Origin: Chryseobacterium scophthalmum
Lineage (GTDB): Bacteria > Bacteroidota > Bacteroidia > Flavobacteriales > Weeksellaceae
Assembly: GCF_900143185.1 (NCBI RefSeq)
Contig: NZ_FSRQ01000003.1
Location: 186,001 to 250,000, forward strand
Length of the DNA stretch: 64,000 nt
Direction: 5' to 3'
Below, piece by piece: positions 44,217-52,340 of the stretch (positions are counted from its first letter, which is position 1; each line of letters begins with the position of its first letter). The position numbers were made by a program, and so were the translations under genes. Under the pieces are notes generated by a model. That model was given only the letters and a program-made list of their open reading frames with translations. It was not told the origin of the DNA and searched no databases.

Positions 44217-44541
44217 ATCGTATTTTGAATTTGCAAAAATCGTGAAATTAATCGAATTCTGAAAGTCACATTTTTTTGAATGTTTGAAATAAATTTTAAG
44301 AGATGATTTTTATCTTTTTTAATAACTTTTTATTTTTTAACACAAAATATTTCTGATTTTCCCCCTGGAATTTTCTTAAAAGCTGATTTTAGATTTAATC
44401 TGCGATTTTCGAATTGACTGTTTTGTATAAATAAAGTATTTATACAAAAATTAAATAAAGCTTCTTAATGATGTAAAAAAGTAGAGTTATTTGTGGGGTA
44501 ACTGTAAAAAACTATTAAATTTGTTGAAACAAAATTTTATT
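44217..44541 (+). other. Intergenic / leader region with a perfect 13-bp inverted repeat
   Basis: The prfC promoter must lie at the left. The right half holds the inverted repeat at 44421-44449 and the presumed promoter of the type B T9SS gene. A GTG-started frame from 44491 adds 17 residues that do not look like a signal peptide. Confidence 0.5.
44421..44449. promoter_or_regulatory. Perfect inverted repeat, possible operator
   Basis: TTTTGTATAAATA, a 3-nt AAG centre and TATTTATACAAAA form a perfect 13+3+13 palindrome about 93 nt before the start at 44542. No T run follows on the plus strand, so it is a poor terminator. Confidence 0.45.
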
Positions 44542-46890
44542 ATGAAGAGATATATACTGCGGTTTTCTTTATTTTTATTAGCCTTAGGAAATGTTACTTA
44601 TGCTCAGACAGCAAGACCTCCAGCAAAAAAAATCATCCCTGCAACAGCGAAAGCGGGAGATTACATAGATGTAAATGTTACTCCTTATCCTGAAAGCAAT
44701 TTTACTCCTGCACAATTAGTAACTGATGTTTTAGTAGGAACTTCAGGTTCTTGCGGAACTCCTAATATTTCTAACGTTACAGTTAGCCCTAATCAACTGG
44801 TTACTAATAATGATAGATTTTGGGGGTATTTTAATAAATCAACCTCTACATTCCCCTTTGAAGAAGGTATTATATTAACAACTGGTTTCGCTAGAAAAGC
44901 TGGGAATACTGCTGAAGGTGCTATTTTAAGTGATGATAATGGTGGAGGAAGTGATCCGGATCTTGTTGCAGCAATTGGAGTAACAACACAAATTTTCAAT
45001 TCTGGTGTTTTAGAATTTGATTTTGTACCGACGAGTTCTCAGATGAAGTTCAGATATATTTTCGCTTCAGAAGAATATACAGGAAACTATCCTTGTCCAC
45101 CATTGCAATATGATGATGCTTTTGCTTTACTGCTAAAGCCAAATACTCCAGGATCTACTTATACAAATTTAGCAGTTTTACCTGGAGGTGCAGGACCAGT
45201 TTCTGTACCTAATATTCTTCCGGGAAGCTTTTCTTGTGGACCGATTAATGCTCAATATTTTGGCTCTTTAGCTCCAAATGCCACAAATTATATTGGTACT
45301 ACAGCGCCTCTTACTGCTGAAGCTACAGTAATTCCGGGACAGTCTTATCATATAAAAATGATTATTGCAGATGCTAGAGATGATAATTTTGGATCTGCTG
45401 TTTTTTTAGAAGCAGGTTCATTTGATATCGGTGTAAATTTATTAGATCCTTCGGGAGCTCAATTACCTGCAGAAATTAATGTTTGTGATAATGAGCCACA
45501 GGTAATTACAGCATCAACGAGTGGACCCAATTTAAATTATAAATGGTTTTTAGATGGAGTAGTAATACCGAATGCTACTACCAATACTATTACTGCAACA
45601 CAGCCCGGAACGTATAAAATTGAAGTAAGCGTTCCCGGAAATCCTTGTCCTGGAAGTGCATCAATTGTCATTCATGGTGGAACAACCCCAGAAGCACATA
45701 ACGGAACTTACTTATTGTGTACTACACCAGATGTAACTTCATTTAACTTAAATGGAACAAAAGCTTCTATCAGTAATGATTGGCAAACTGCAACATTTCA
45801 TTTTTATGAAAACCAAGCAGATGCAATAGCTCAAAACAATAATTATATTGCAAACATTTACGACTATAACGGTACAGATGGACAAATTTTACATGTTGTA
45901 GTTTCTAATGGTAGCTTTTGTAGTAGACTTGTAGAACTTACTTTGCAAAGGGAAGTTACTCCTGTTGCACAATTGGCTTCATCACAGTACAGAATTTGTG
46001 TTGGTGAAACCGTTACGCTTACCGCTTCAGGAGGGGTGACTTATCTTTGGAGTAATTTTGGAGGAAGTGGAAATACACAAACCGTTACATTACACCAGTC
46101 TACAGAATTTACAGTGTACGCAATCGGAACAAAAGGTTGTAAATCTCTTCAACCGGCTAAAGTAAGAATAGAAGTTATTCCGGCGATTACAACTCCTCTT
46201 TTAGATGTAGAAATGTGTGTTGGAGACAGTATTGTTTTGGATGCAGGAGCGGGAAATAATTATACTTATTTGTGGAATACAGGCGCAACTACTCAGACAA
46301 TAGTTGCTAATGAATTAGGTATTTACAGTGTGGAAATTGATAATGGAGTTTGTAAGGATGAGTTTAAAGTCAAAGTACATGCAGCAGCTTTACCATATGT
46401 AACAAATCTTAATTATTCTGATAATACTTTGACGGTAACGGCTTACACACCTTCAATCAATAATATTGCGCAGACTCTTGAATATTCTATTGATGGTGGT
46501 ATTGTTTGGCAGGATTCTAATGTTTTCCCGGGGCTTTTAAACAATACAAATTATACGGTAAGAATAAGAATTAAAGGCACGAGTTGTAATGGTTCTATAG
46601 AATTCTTTACGCTTCATATTAATAATGTAATTACGCCAAATCAAGACGGTGTAAATGATGTTTTAGATCTTACTTCTTTAGCAAAATACAAAAACTTTAA
46701 TGGTTCTATCTATGACAGATACGGTGTGGAAATGTTCAAATTCTCAAAAGAAACACCAATCTGGAACGGAACTGTAGGAGGGAAGAGATTGCCGACTGCA
46801 ACGTATTGGTACAAATTTAATTTTGAATACAATAAGTCTAAAACCCAAATGAATCAATCGGGTTGGATTATGTTGAAAAACCGAGAGTAA
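44542..46890 (+). CDS. T9SS type B surface protein with choice-of-anchor L domain
   Basis: A 782-residue exported protein from the ATG at 44542 (MKRYILRFSLFLLALGNVTYAQ). That start gives a clean signal peptide; an open frame reaches back to 44491. Residues ~55-285 form a choice-of-anchor L domain (GIILTTGFARKAGNT, LEFDFVPTSSQMKFRYIFASEEY). Several Ig-like or PKD-like modules follow (YKWFLDGVVIPNATTNTI; ICVGETVTLTASGGVTYLWS; MCVGDSIVLDAGAGNNYTYL). The last ~85 residues carry NVITPNQDGVNDVLDLTSLA and IYDRYGVEMF, the type B (CHU_C/gliding) sorting domain. In the phylum such proteins are linked to surface adhesion and gliding. Chryseobacterium species usually do not glide, so the role is unclear. 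Confidence 0.92.
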   Translation: MKRYILRFSLFLLALGNVTYAQTARPPAKKIIPATAKAGDYIDVNVTPYPESNFTPAQLVTDVLVGTSGSCGTPNISNVTVSPNQLVTNNDRFWGYFNKSTSTFPFEEGIILTTGFARKAGNTAEGAILSDDNGGGSDPDLVAAIGVTTQIFNSGVLEFDFVPTSSQMKFRYIFASEEYTGNYPCPPLQYDDAFALLLKPNTPGSTYTNLAVLPGGAGPVSVPNILPGSFSCGPINAQYFGSLAPNATNYIGTTAPLTAEATVIPGQSYHIKMIIADARDDNFGSAVFLEAGSFDIGVNLLDPSGAQLPAEINVCDNEPQVITASTSGPNLNYKWFLDGVVIPNATTNTITATQPGTYKIEVSVPGNPCPGSASIVIHGGTTPEAHNGTYLLCTTPDVTSFNLNGTKASISNDWQTATFHFYENQADAIAQNNNYIANIYDYNGTDGQILHVVVSNGSFCSRLVELTLQREVTPVAQLASSQYRICVGETVTLTASGGVTYLWSNFGGSGNTQTVTLHQSTEFTVYAIGTKGCKSLQPAKVRIEVIPAITTPLLDVEMCVGDSIVLDAGAGNNYTYLWNTGATTQTIVANELGIYSVEIDNGVCKDEFKVKVHAAALPYVTNLNYSDNTLTVTAYTPSINNIAQTLEYSIDGGIVWQDSNVFPGLLNNTNYTVRIRIKGTSCNGSIEFFTLHINNVITPNQDGVNDVLDLTSLAKYKNFNGSIYDRYGVEMFKFSKETPIWNGTVGGKRLPTATYWYKFNFEYNKSKTQMNQSGWIMLKNRE

Positions 46891-46909
46891 CTCTCAGTAT
46901 TAAATAAAA

Positions 46910-46942
46910 AAAATGCCTTTCAGAATTTGAAAGGCATTTTTT
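46910..46942 (+). terminator. Bidirectional terminator between type B T9SS gene and rsmA
   Basis: AAATGCCTTTCA pairs with TGAAAGGCATTT, with A and T runs on both sides. The genes converge here. Confidence 0.85.
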
Positions 46943-46944
46943 GT

Positions 46945-47715
46945 TTATTGATTTTCTTTCCAAAGAGTGGTGAAAGAAATAAAATCTGCGACACTAAGCT
47001 CTTCAGCTCTTTTATCTAAAAATTCGTGAGTTTTTAACGCTTCAGGAATATTTAAAACTTTCAGTGCATTAGATAATTTTTTCCTTCTTTGATTAAACCC
47101 TGCTTTTACGATTTGTTTAAACAAAACTTCATTTCCGGCAAGACCTTCTTTAGGATTTCTGGTCAGTCTTATCACGCCCGATTTTACTTTCGGTGGCGGA
47201 TTAAAAACATTTTCATGCACCGTGAAAAGGTATTTTACATCATAGTAAGCCTGAATTAAAACAGACAAAATTCCGTAATCTTTTGTTCTTGGTACAGCGG
47301 CAGTTCTCTCTGCAACTTCTTTCTGGAACATTCCTACCATTTCTGGAATTTGCTCATAATAATCAATGATTTTAAATAAAATCTGTGACGAAATATTATA
47401 AGGAAAATTTCCGATAATTGCGATTTGTTCATTTTCTAAACCTGCAAAATCATGCTTTAGAAAATCTCCTACAAAGGTTTCTTCGGTTATTTTATCATAA
47501 TGCTGTTTCAGATACTCGATAGATTCTGTATCGATCTCTGCAAGATATACTTTTTGTTCTTTTTCAATAAGATATTTGGTAAGAACTCCCATTCCGGGGC
47601 CTACTTCGAGTACGTTTCCGTAGTTTTCAAAGCTCAGTCCTTCTACAATTTTCCTGGCGATATTTTCGTCGGTCAAAAAGTGTTGACCGAGATGTTTTTT
47701 TGCTTTTACACTCAA
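46945..47715 (-). CDS. rsmA: 16S rRNA dimethyladenosine transferase (KsgA/RsmA)
   Basis: A 256-residue enzyme that dimethylates A1518 and A1519 (E. coli numbers) in helix 45 of 16S rRNA, a late step of small-subunit assembly. The N-terminal KKHLGQHFLTDENIARKIV, AdoMet motif VLEVGPGMGVLTKYL, acidic ligand in YLAEIDTESI, and catalytic NFPYNISSQILF (motif IV) are all present. The start is TTG at 47715: the conserved KAKKHLGQHF sits right after it, and the next in-frame upstream codons reach a stop. It faces the ftsX run, sharing a 91-nt divergent upstream gap. Confidence 0.95.
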   Translation of the reverse strand: MSVKAKKHLGQHFLTDENIARKIVEGLSFENYGNVLEVGPGMGVLTKYLIEKEQKVYLAEIDTESIEYLKQHYDKITEETFVGDFLKHDFAGLENEQIAIIGNFPYNISSQILFKIIDYYEQIPEMVGMFQKEVAERTAAVPRTKDYGILSVLIQAYYDVKYLFTVHENVFNPPPKVKSGVIRLTRNPKEGLAGNEVLFKQIVKAGFNQRRKKLSNALKVLNIPEALKTHEFLDKRAEELSVADFISFTTLWKENQ

Positions 47716-47806
47716 AGTTTTTTATGATTTCGTTAACAATGATTTTCTCTAATTCGTCCCAAATTTCGGAAGATTTTTTCTAATTTAGCCAAAAATTTTA
47801 ATATTA

Positions 47807-48703
47807 ATGGCTAAATCTGTAGATGAGTTTAATAAGAAAAGGCTTCGATCCAGCAATATTACTGTCGTAGTAAGTATCGCATTAGTGCTGTTTTTGTTGG
47901 GATTAATGGGGCTTATTTTAATCAACGCTCAAAAATATTCCGACTATTTAAAAGAGCAGCTTGTAGTAAATGCTTATTTTGATGAAAATTACGAGATCAA
48001 AGATTCTGCTAAAATTGCAAAACAAGAAGCCGTTGCTGTTGAATTAATCAATAAAATGGAAGCGGTAAAACGTACCAAATACATTACCAAAAAAATGGCT
48101 ACTGCTGAAGCTAAAAAAAGTTTGGGAATTGATACAGAAGCGCTTTTTGAAGAAGATATTTATCCTGCCTCTGTAGAAGTTTCGTTAAAAGCGGGTTATA
48201 CAGATTCTATTAAAACAGCAAGCGTATTGAAAGAACTGAAGGCTGTTCCCGGAATAAAAGATGTGAAAAACGATACCGATTCTCAGAAAATATATGACAA
48301 CCTGAATAAAATTTTAAAATGGATTTTAGGATTCTGTGTATTGTTCTTGGTTTTAGCGATTGTATTGATTAACAATTCAATTCGTCTTAAAGTTTTTTCA
48401 AAAAGATTTATCATCAAAACCATGCAGTTGGTAGGTGCAAAACGAAGATTTATTTTAACGCCTTTCATCAAAGAAGCACTTGTTTTAGGAGTTCTTGGTG
48501 CGGTTATCGGTCTTTTGGCACTCTTCGGAGTTTGGTATTATTTTACAACAGCGATCAAAACGCCTTTCGTACAAGATACGAATCAGTATATTTGGTTGGT
48601 GGTTTCTATATTTGGTGTAGGTTTATTCATCACCGTATTAAGTACAATTATTGCAACATGGAGATTCTTAAGATCTAACGTTGACGATTTATATTATTCT
48701 TAA
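47807..48703 (+). CDS. ftsX: Cell division protein FtsX (ABC-transporter-like permease)
   Basis: A 298-residue four-helix membrane protein. With the ATPase FtsE it forms the FtsEX complex at the division site, which activates peptidoglycan hydrolases. An N-terminal cytoplasmic stretch (KSVDEFNKKRLRSS) precedes helix 1 (about 20-45). The large periplasmic loop (about 50-165) follows, and helices 2-4 are near 170-195, 225-250 and 265-285. SIRLKVFSKRFIIKTMQLVGAKRRFI between helices 2 and 3 is the typical FtsX coupling segment. No ftsE is adjacent, which is common in Bacteroidetes. It leads the DUF3098 / uppP run. Confidence 0.94.
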   Translation: MAKSVDEFNKKRLRSSNITVVVSIALVLFLLGLMGLILINAQKYSDYLKEQLVVNAYFDENYEIKDSAKIAKQEAVAVELINKMEAVKRTKYITKKMATAEAKKSLGIDTEALFEEDIYPASVEVSLKAGYTDSIKTASVLKELKAVPGIKDVKNDTDSQKIYDNLNKILKWILGFCVLFLVLAIVLINNSIRLKVFSKRFIIKTMQLVGAKRRFILTPFIKEALVLGVLGAVIGLLALFGVWYYFTTAIKTPFVQDTNQYIWLVVSIFGVGLFITVLSTIIATWRFLRSNVDDLYYS

Positions 48704-48705
48704 AA

Positions 48706-49002
48706 ATGAGCAAAAAAACAAATAAATTTTCGGCATCAGATTTTGGTAACGAAACAAAAGTTTCCGACGAAAATACTTTTTACTTCGGTAAACAGAATTT
48801 TAAATGGATGCTGATTGGTCTTGCGTGTATAGTAGTTGGTTTTCTTCTTATGATGGGTCCAGATGCAAATACGGTTGACGGAAAACTAGATCCCAATGTC
48901 TGGAACGACGACATTTTTTCAATCAGAAGAATCAGAATTGCTCCGCTTCTTGTGGTGACTGGTTTTGTGATTGAAGTCTACGCAATTTTAAAAAGGAAAT
49001 AA
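48706..49002 (+). CDS. DUF3098 family membrane protein
   Basis: A 98-residue protein starting 2 nt after the ftsX stop. It is mostly cytoplasmic at the N-terminus (about 1-28), with two helices (ML-IGLACIVVGFLLMMG near 34-52, and the last helix near 75-95). DUF3098 features are FGKQNFKWMLIGL and LMMGPDANTVDGKLDPNVWN followed by FSIRRIRIAPLLV. The domain occurs in Bacteroidetes, very often right after ftsX, so a division- or envelope-linked role is likely. No activity is known. Confidence 0.9.
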   Translation: MSKKTNKFSASDFGNETKVSDENTFYFGKQNFKWMLIGLACIVVGFLLMMGPDANTVDGKLDPNVWNDDIFSIRRIRIAPLLVVTGFVIEVYAILKRK

Positions 49003-49027
49003 TTTTTTTTTTACAATAAAAAGTAAG

Positions 49028-49078
49028 ACAGTAAAAGATTTGAATATTAATTTGAATCTTTTGCTGTTTTTAATCTTT
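49028..49078 (+). terminator. Internal hairpin with T run between DUF3098 and uppP
   Basis: ACAGTAAAAGATT pairs with AATCTTTTGCTGT (one mismatch), followed by TTTT, AA and TCTTTT. It may lower read-through into uppP. Confidence 0.6.
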
Positions 49079-49102
49079 TAATATTTTTTGAATTAAACAA
49101 AA

Positions 49103-49921
49103 ATGGATTTAATCAAAGCAATAATCATTGCCATAGTAGAAGGACTTACAGAATACTTACCCATTTCATCTACCGCTCACATGGGTTTTACCGCCAATTT
49201 GATGGGCTTAGAAGAAACCGAATTTCTAAAAATGTTTCAGGTTTCCATACAGTTTGGAGCTATTTTATCGGTAGTCGTTGCCTATTGGAAAAAGTTTTTC
49301 GACTTTGAAAACCTTAAGTTTTATTACAAATTAGGTTTTGCGGTGATTCCGGCTTTGGTTTTAGGATATATTTTTGATGATATGATTGAGGCTGTGTTGG
49401 GAAATCAGATTGCTATTTCCTCAGTTTTGGTTTTAGGTGGAGTCGTATTATTGTTTGCCGATAAATGGTTTAAAAATCCGGTTATCAATGACGAGAAAGA
49501 TATTTCAATAAAAAAAGCAGTGACCATTGGTTTTTGGCAATGTCTTGCGATGATGCCCGGAACGAGTAGGAGTGCAGCTTCCATTATTGGAGGGATGACT
49601 CAGGGTTTATCACGAAAAGCGGCGGCAGAATTTTCTTTCTTTTTGGCTGTTCCTACGATGTTGGCGGTGACGGTTTACTCTGTTTTTGTAAAAACCTGGG
49701 GGAAAACAACTGCAAATCCTATGAAAGGTTACGAAATGATATTACAATCTCAGGATCACATTATGATTTTTATTGTTGGAAATATTGTTGCATTTATTAC
49801 AGCTCTTATCGCAATCAAAGCATTTATCGGAGTTTTAAACAAATATGGTTTCAAACCTTGGGGTTGGTACCGTATTTTTGTAGGAGTCGCTTTGTTGATT
49901 TATTTTTATTACTTTAAATAA
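49103..49921 (+). CDS. uppP: Undecaprenyl-diphosphate phosphatase (BacA/UppP)
   Basis: A 272-residue inner-membrane phosphatase that dephosphorylates undecaprenyl pyrophosphate, recycling the lipid carrier for peptidoglycan and other envelope glycans. The family's two signatures are intact: EGLTEYLPISSTAHM (about residues 13-27) with the (E/Q)xxxE-like acidic pair and SSTAH, and MPGTSRSAASIIGGM (about residues 152-166) with PGxSRSxxT-type residues. About eight helices are visible. It is part of the ftsX / DUF3098 / uppP / truB run. High activity of this enzyme can give bacitracin tolerance. Confidence 0.96.
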   Translation: MDLIKAIIIAIVEGLTEYLPISSTAHMGFTANLMGLEETEFLKMFQVSIQFGAILSVVVAYWKKFFDFENLKFYYKLGFAVIPALVLGYIFDDMIEAVLGNQIAISSVLVLGGVVLLFADKWFKNPVINDEKDISIKKAVTIGFWQCLAMMPGTSRSAASIIGGMTQGLSRKAAAEFSFFLAVPTMLAVTVYSVFVKTWGKTTANPMKGYEMILQSQDHIMIFIVGNIVAFITALIAIKAFIGVLNKYGFKPWGWYRIFVGVALLIYFYYFK

Positions 49922-49955
49922 TTTATTACCCATTACTAATTATTTATTTAATTTA

Positions 49956-50038
49956 GGCAGCTATTTCCGTCTTCCACTCCCGCTTTTTTGCCTCCGCTTC
50001 GCTGCGGCAAAAAGAGCTCCGTTCAAGCCGGGCTGCAA
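49956..50038. repeat. Structured interspersed repeat, copy 2 (GGCAGCT ... GGGCTGCAA)
   Basis: An 83-nt element matching copy 1 at 14747-14838 at both ends: GGCAGCTATTTCCGTCTTCC and TCCGTTCAAGCCGGGCTGC. The middle is a different, GC-rich hairpin (TTTTTTGCCTCCGC, TTCG, TGCGGCAAAAA). It sits inside the otherwise close uppP / truB pair. Confidence 0.8.
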
Positions 50039-50150
50039 GAGATTCACTGTTGAAACGCAGTATTTAAATAATATTATATTTATCAAACTAAAAAACTGAT
50101 TAACTAATCAACTCTCCAACCTTCAAACTCTAAAAACCCTCCAACTCAAA

Positions 50151-50849
50151 ATGACAGCTGAAGAATTACAGTCAGGACACATATTTTTATTAGACAAACC
50201 TTTGGATTGGACTTCTTTTCAGGCGGTCAATAAAATGAAATATAAACTCAAAAGAGAATTTGATCTTCCGAAAAAATTCAAAATTGGTCATGCCGGAACT
50301 TTAGATCCGCGTGCGACTGGATTACTGATTGTCTGTACAGGAAAATTCACAAAAAAAATCCCTGAAATACAAGATGCTCCAAAAGAATATTGGACCGAAG
50401 TAAAAATAGGCGTACAAACCGAATCTTACGACACCGAAAAACCAGAAATCCTTCATCAGGATATTTCAAAGGTAACAGAAGAAGATGTAAAAAATGCTTT
50501 AGATAAATTTTTAGGTGAAATAGATCAGAAACCGCCGATTTTTTCTGCAATTAAAATTGATGGAGCAAGAGCGTACAATTTGGCAAGAGCAGGAGAGGAG
50601 GTCGAAATGAAATCCAGAAAAACAACCATTCATTACATCAAAGATATTGAGATCAACTTTCCTTTGGTGAGTTTTACGGTGGGTTGTTCAAAAGGAACTT
50701 ACATCAGAAGTTTAGCACACGATATTGGTCAAGAATTGGGAGTAGGAGGTTATCTAACCCAATTGAGAAGAACAAAAATCGGGGATTATAAAATTGAAGA
50801 TGGAACCAGTGATTTTTTAGAAAACGAATATAGATTTGAAAATTTATGA
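50151..50849 (+). CDS. truB: tRNA pseudouridine(55) synthase
   Basis: A 232-residue enzyme that makes pseudouridine at position 55 in the T arm of tRNAs. The catalytic aspartate lies in KIGHAGTLDPRATGLL (about residues 44-59). Other family motifs are FLLDKPLDWTSFQAVNKMKY at the N-terminus, KPPIFSAIKIDGARAYNLAR and CSKGTYIRSLAHDIGQELG. The C-terminal PUA domain of E. coli TruB is absent, as is usual in Bacteroidetes. It overlaps the next gene by 4 nt (ATGA type). Confidence 0.96.
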   Translation: MTAEELQSGHIFLLDKPLDWTSFQAVNKMKYKLKREFDLPKKFKIGHAGTLDPRATGLLIVCTGKFTKKIPEIQDAPKEYWTEVKIGVQTESYDTEKPEILHQDISKVTEEDVKNALDKFLGEIDQKPPIFSAIKIDGARAYNLARAGEEVEMKSRKTTIHYIKDIEINFPLVSFTVGCSKGTYIRSLAHDIGQELGVGGYLTQLRRTKIGDYKIEDGTSDFLENEYRFENL

Positions 50850-51421
50850 TTAAAAATTTATTATTGATCTCATTTTTACTGTTTTCAACGGCAGTATTTT
50901 CACAAGTTGACGATTCAAAGAAGCCTAAAATGGGGTTTTATTTTAATCCTTCTCTAAATGTAGGTTTAAACTTAAAAAAAGAAAAGCAATTACCCAATAA
51001 TACTCAATATATTCAGCCAGAAGCAAAACGAAAGATCAGTTATGGCATTACCGCAATTGGAGGTTACAATTTTCTTCCTAATTTTGCATTGGGAACAGGC
51101 TTGAAATATAGTTTTATAGAAGATAATTACCATTTGGTTTATTGGATGATTCAGCCTAAAATCATTTTTAATCCTGGAGATCAGCCTTTTTATATTGATC
51201 TTAATTATGGCAAACAGATAAACAATTCTGCTGTTTCAGACTCAGAATTTTGGGGAGCCAGACTTGGTATTCAGGTTTCGTATTCAAAAAGATTAAGCCA
51301 GGAAGGTGGGTTGTTTTTTGAAGGTCATAAAGTGGGAAATAATAATCCTTTTTTTATAGGACTAAGTTACGGAATCACGATTTTCAGCAACAAAAATTAC
51401 ACAGTAGAAGGTATAGAATAA
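50846..51421 (+). CDS. Outer-membrane beta-barrel protein
   Basis: A 191-residue exported protein. The signal peptide (MIKNLLLISFLLFSTAVFSQ) is followed by a short Lys-rich linker and alternating beta strands (ALGTGLKYSFIEDNYHLVY; ARLGIQVSYSKRL; FFIGLSYGITIF). This fits a small, eight-strand OmpX-like or OMP_b-brl barrel. The gene overlaps truB by 4 nt and rluF by 1 nt, so all three are translated from one message. No function can be assigned from sequence; the link to RNA-modification genes may be only positional. Confidence 0.8.
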   Translation: MIKNLLLISFLLFSTAVFSQVDDSKKPKMGFYFNPSLNVGLNLKKEKQLPNNTQYIQPEAKRKISYGITAIGGYNFLPNFALGTGLKYSFIEDNYHLVYWMIQPKIIFNPGDQPFYIDLNYGKQINNSAVSDSEFWGARLGIQVSYSKRLSQEGGLFFEGHKVGNNNPFFIGLSYGITIFSNKNYTVEGIE

Positions 51422-52140
51422 TGGAAAAAACACGTATTAATAAATATCTTTCAGAGGTTGGCTACTGCTCAAGGAGAGCAGCAGATAAGCTTTTGGAAGA
51501 AGGAAGAATAAAAATAAACGGACAAATTCCTGAACTGGGAACAAAAGTTTCAGATGAAGATGTAGTAGAAGTTGACGGAAAACCCATCCGTGAATCTCAG
51601 GAAAAGCCTATTTATATTGCTTTCAACAAACCTGTAGGAATTGTTTGTACTACCGATACAAAACGTGAAAGAGATAATATCATTGAGTATATCAACCATC
51701 CGCAGAGAATTTTCCCAATCGGAAGATTAGATAAACCAAGTGAAGGTTTGATTTTGTTGACAAGTGATGGTGATATCGTTAACAAAATATTGAGATCTAA
51801 AAATAATAACGAGAAAGAATATCTGGTAAGGGTTGATAAACCTATCAACCCAAAGTTTTTGGAAAAAATGCGCAATGGGGTTCCAATTTTAGATACGATA
51901 ACTAAGAAATGTGAGGTTGAAAAGATTGATGATATGACTTTTCGTATTGTTTTGACACAAGGTCTCAACCGTCAGATCAGAAGAATGTGCGAATTTTTAG
52001 GTTATGAAGTGATAAAACTGAAACGTATAAGAATCATGAATATCAAACTCGATATTCCTTTGGGAAAATGGAGAGACCTGACTCCGGAAGAATTTTCTAC
52101 TCTGAATGACTTGCTGGACGGCTCTAGCAAAACTTTTTAG
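51421..52140 (+). CDS. rluF: 23S rRNA pseudouridine synthase RluF-like
   Basis: A 239-residue RluB/RluE/RluF/RsuA-class enzyme. An S4 RNA-binding domain comes first (TRINKYLSEVGYCSRRAADKL). The catalytic aspartate follows in GRLDKPSEGLILLTSDGD, and QGLNRQIRRMCEFLGYEVIK with RTRIMN-like RIRIMNIKLDIPLG is the RluF-type end. The overall pattern is closer to RluF (U2604 of 23S rRNA) than to RsuA or RluB. It overlaps the upstream barrel gene by one base (TAATG). Confidence 0.92.
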   Translation: MEKTRINKYLSEVGYCSRRAADKLLEEGRIKINGQIPELGTKVSDEDVVEVDGKPIRESQEKPIYIAFNKPVGIVCTTDTKRERDNIIEYINHPQRIFPIGRLDKPSEGLILLTSDGDIVNKILRSKNNNEKEYLVRVDKPINPKFLEKMRNGVPILDTITKKCEVEKIDDMTFRIVLTQGLNRQIRRMCEFLGYEVIKLKRIRIMNIKLDIPLGKWRDLTPEEFSTLNDLLDGSSKTF

Positions 52141-52152
52141 CCAAATTTAATT

Positions 52153-52185
52153 CACTAAATCCTCTATTGATTAGTGTTTTTATTA
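52153..52185 (+). terminator. Weak terminator after rluF
   Basis: CACTAAATC faces GATTAGTG (one bulge), followed by TTTTTATT, 13 nt past the stop. Confidence 0.5.
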
Positions 52186-52340
52186 TTGAATTTATCAATA
52201 AAATTAAAATAAATTAGCAAATTATTTGTTGGTGTGTAATTAAATTATAGATTTGTAAAGTTATTGTTCGGGAATTTTAAAAGTTCGCTTTTAGGATTTC
52301 CGAATGGTAATAAAAACACAAGTTTAATTTAATATACACG

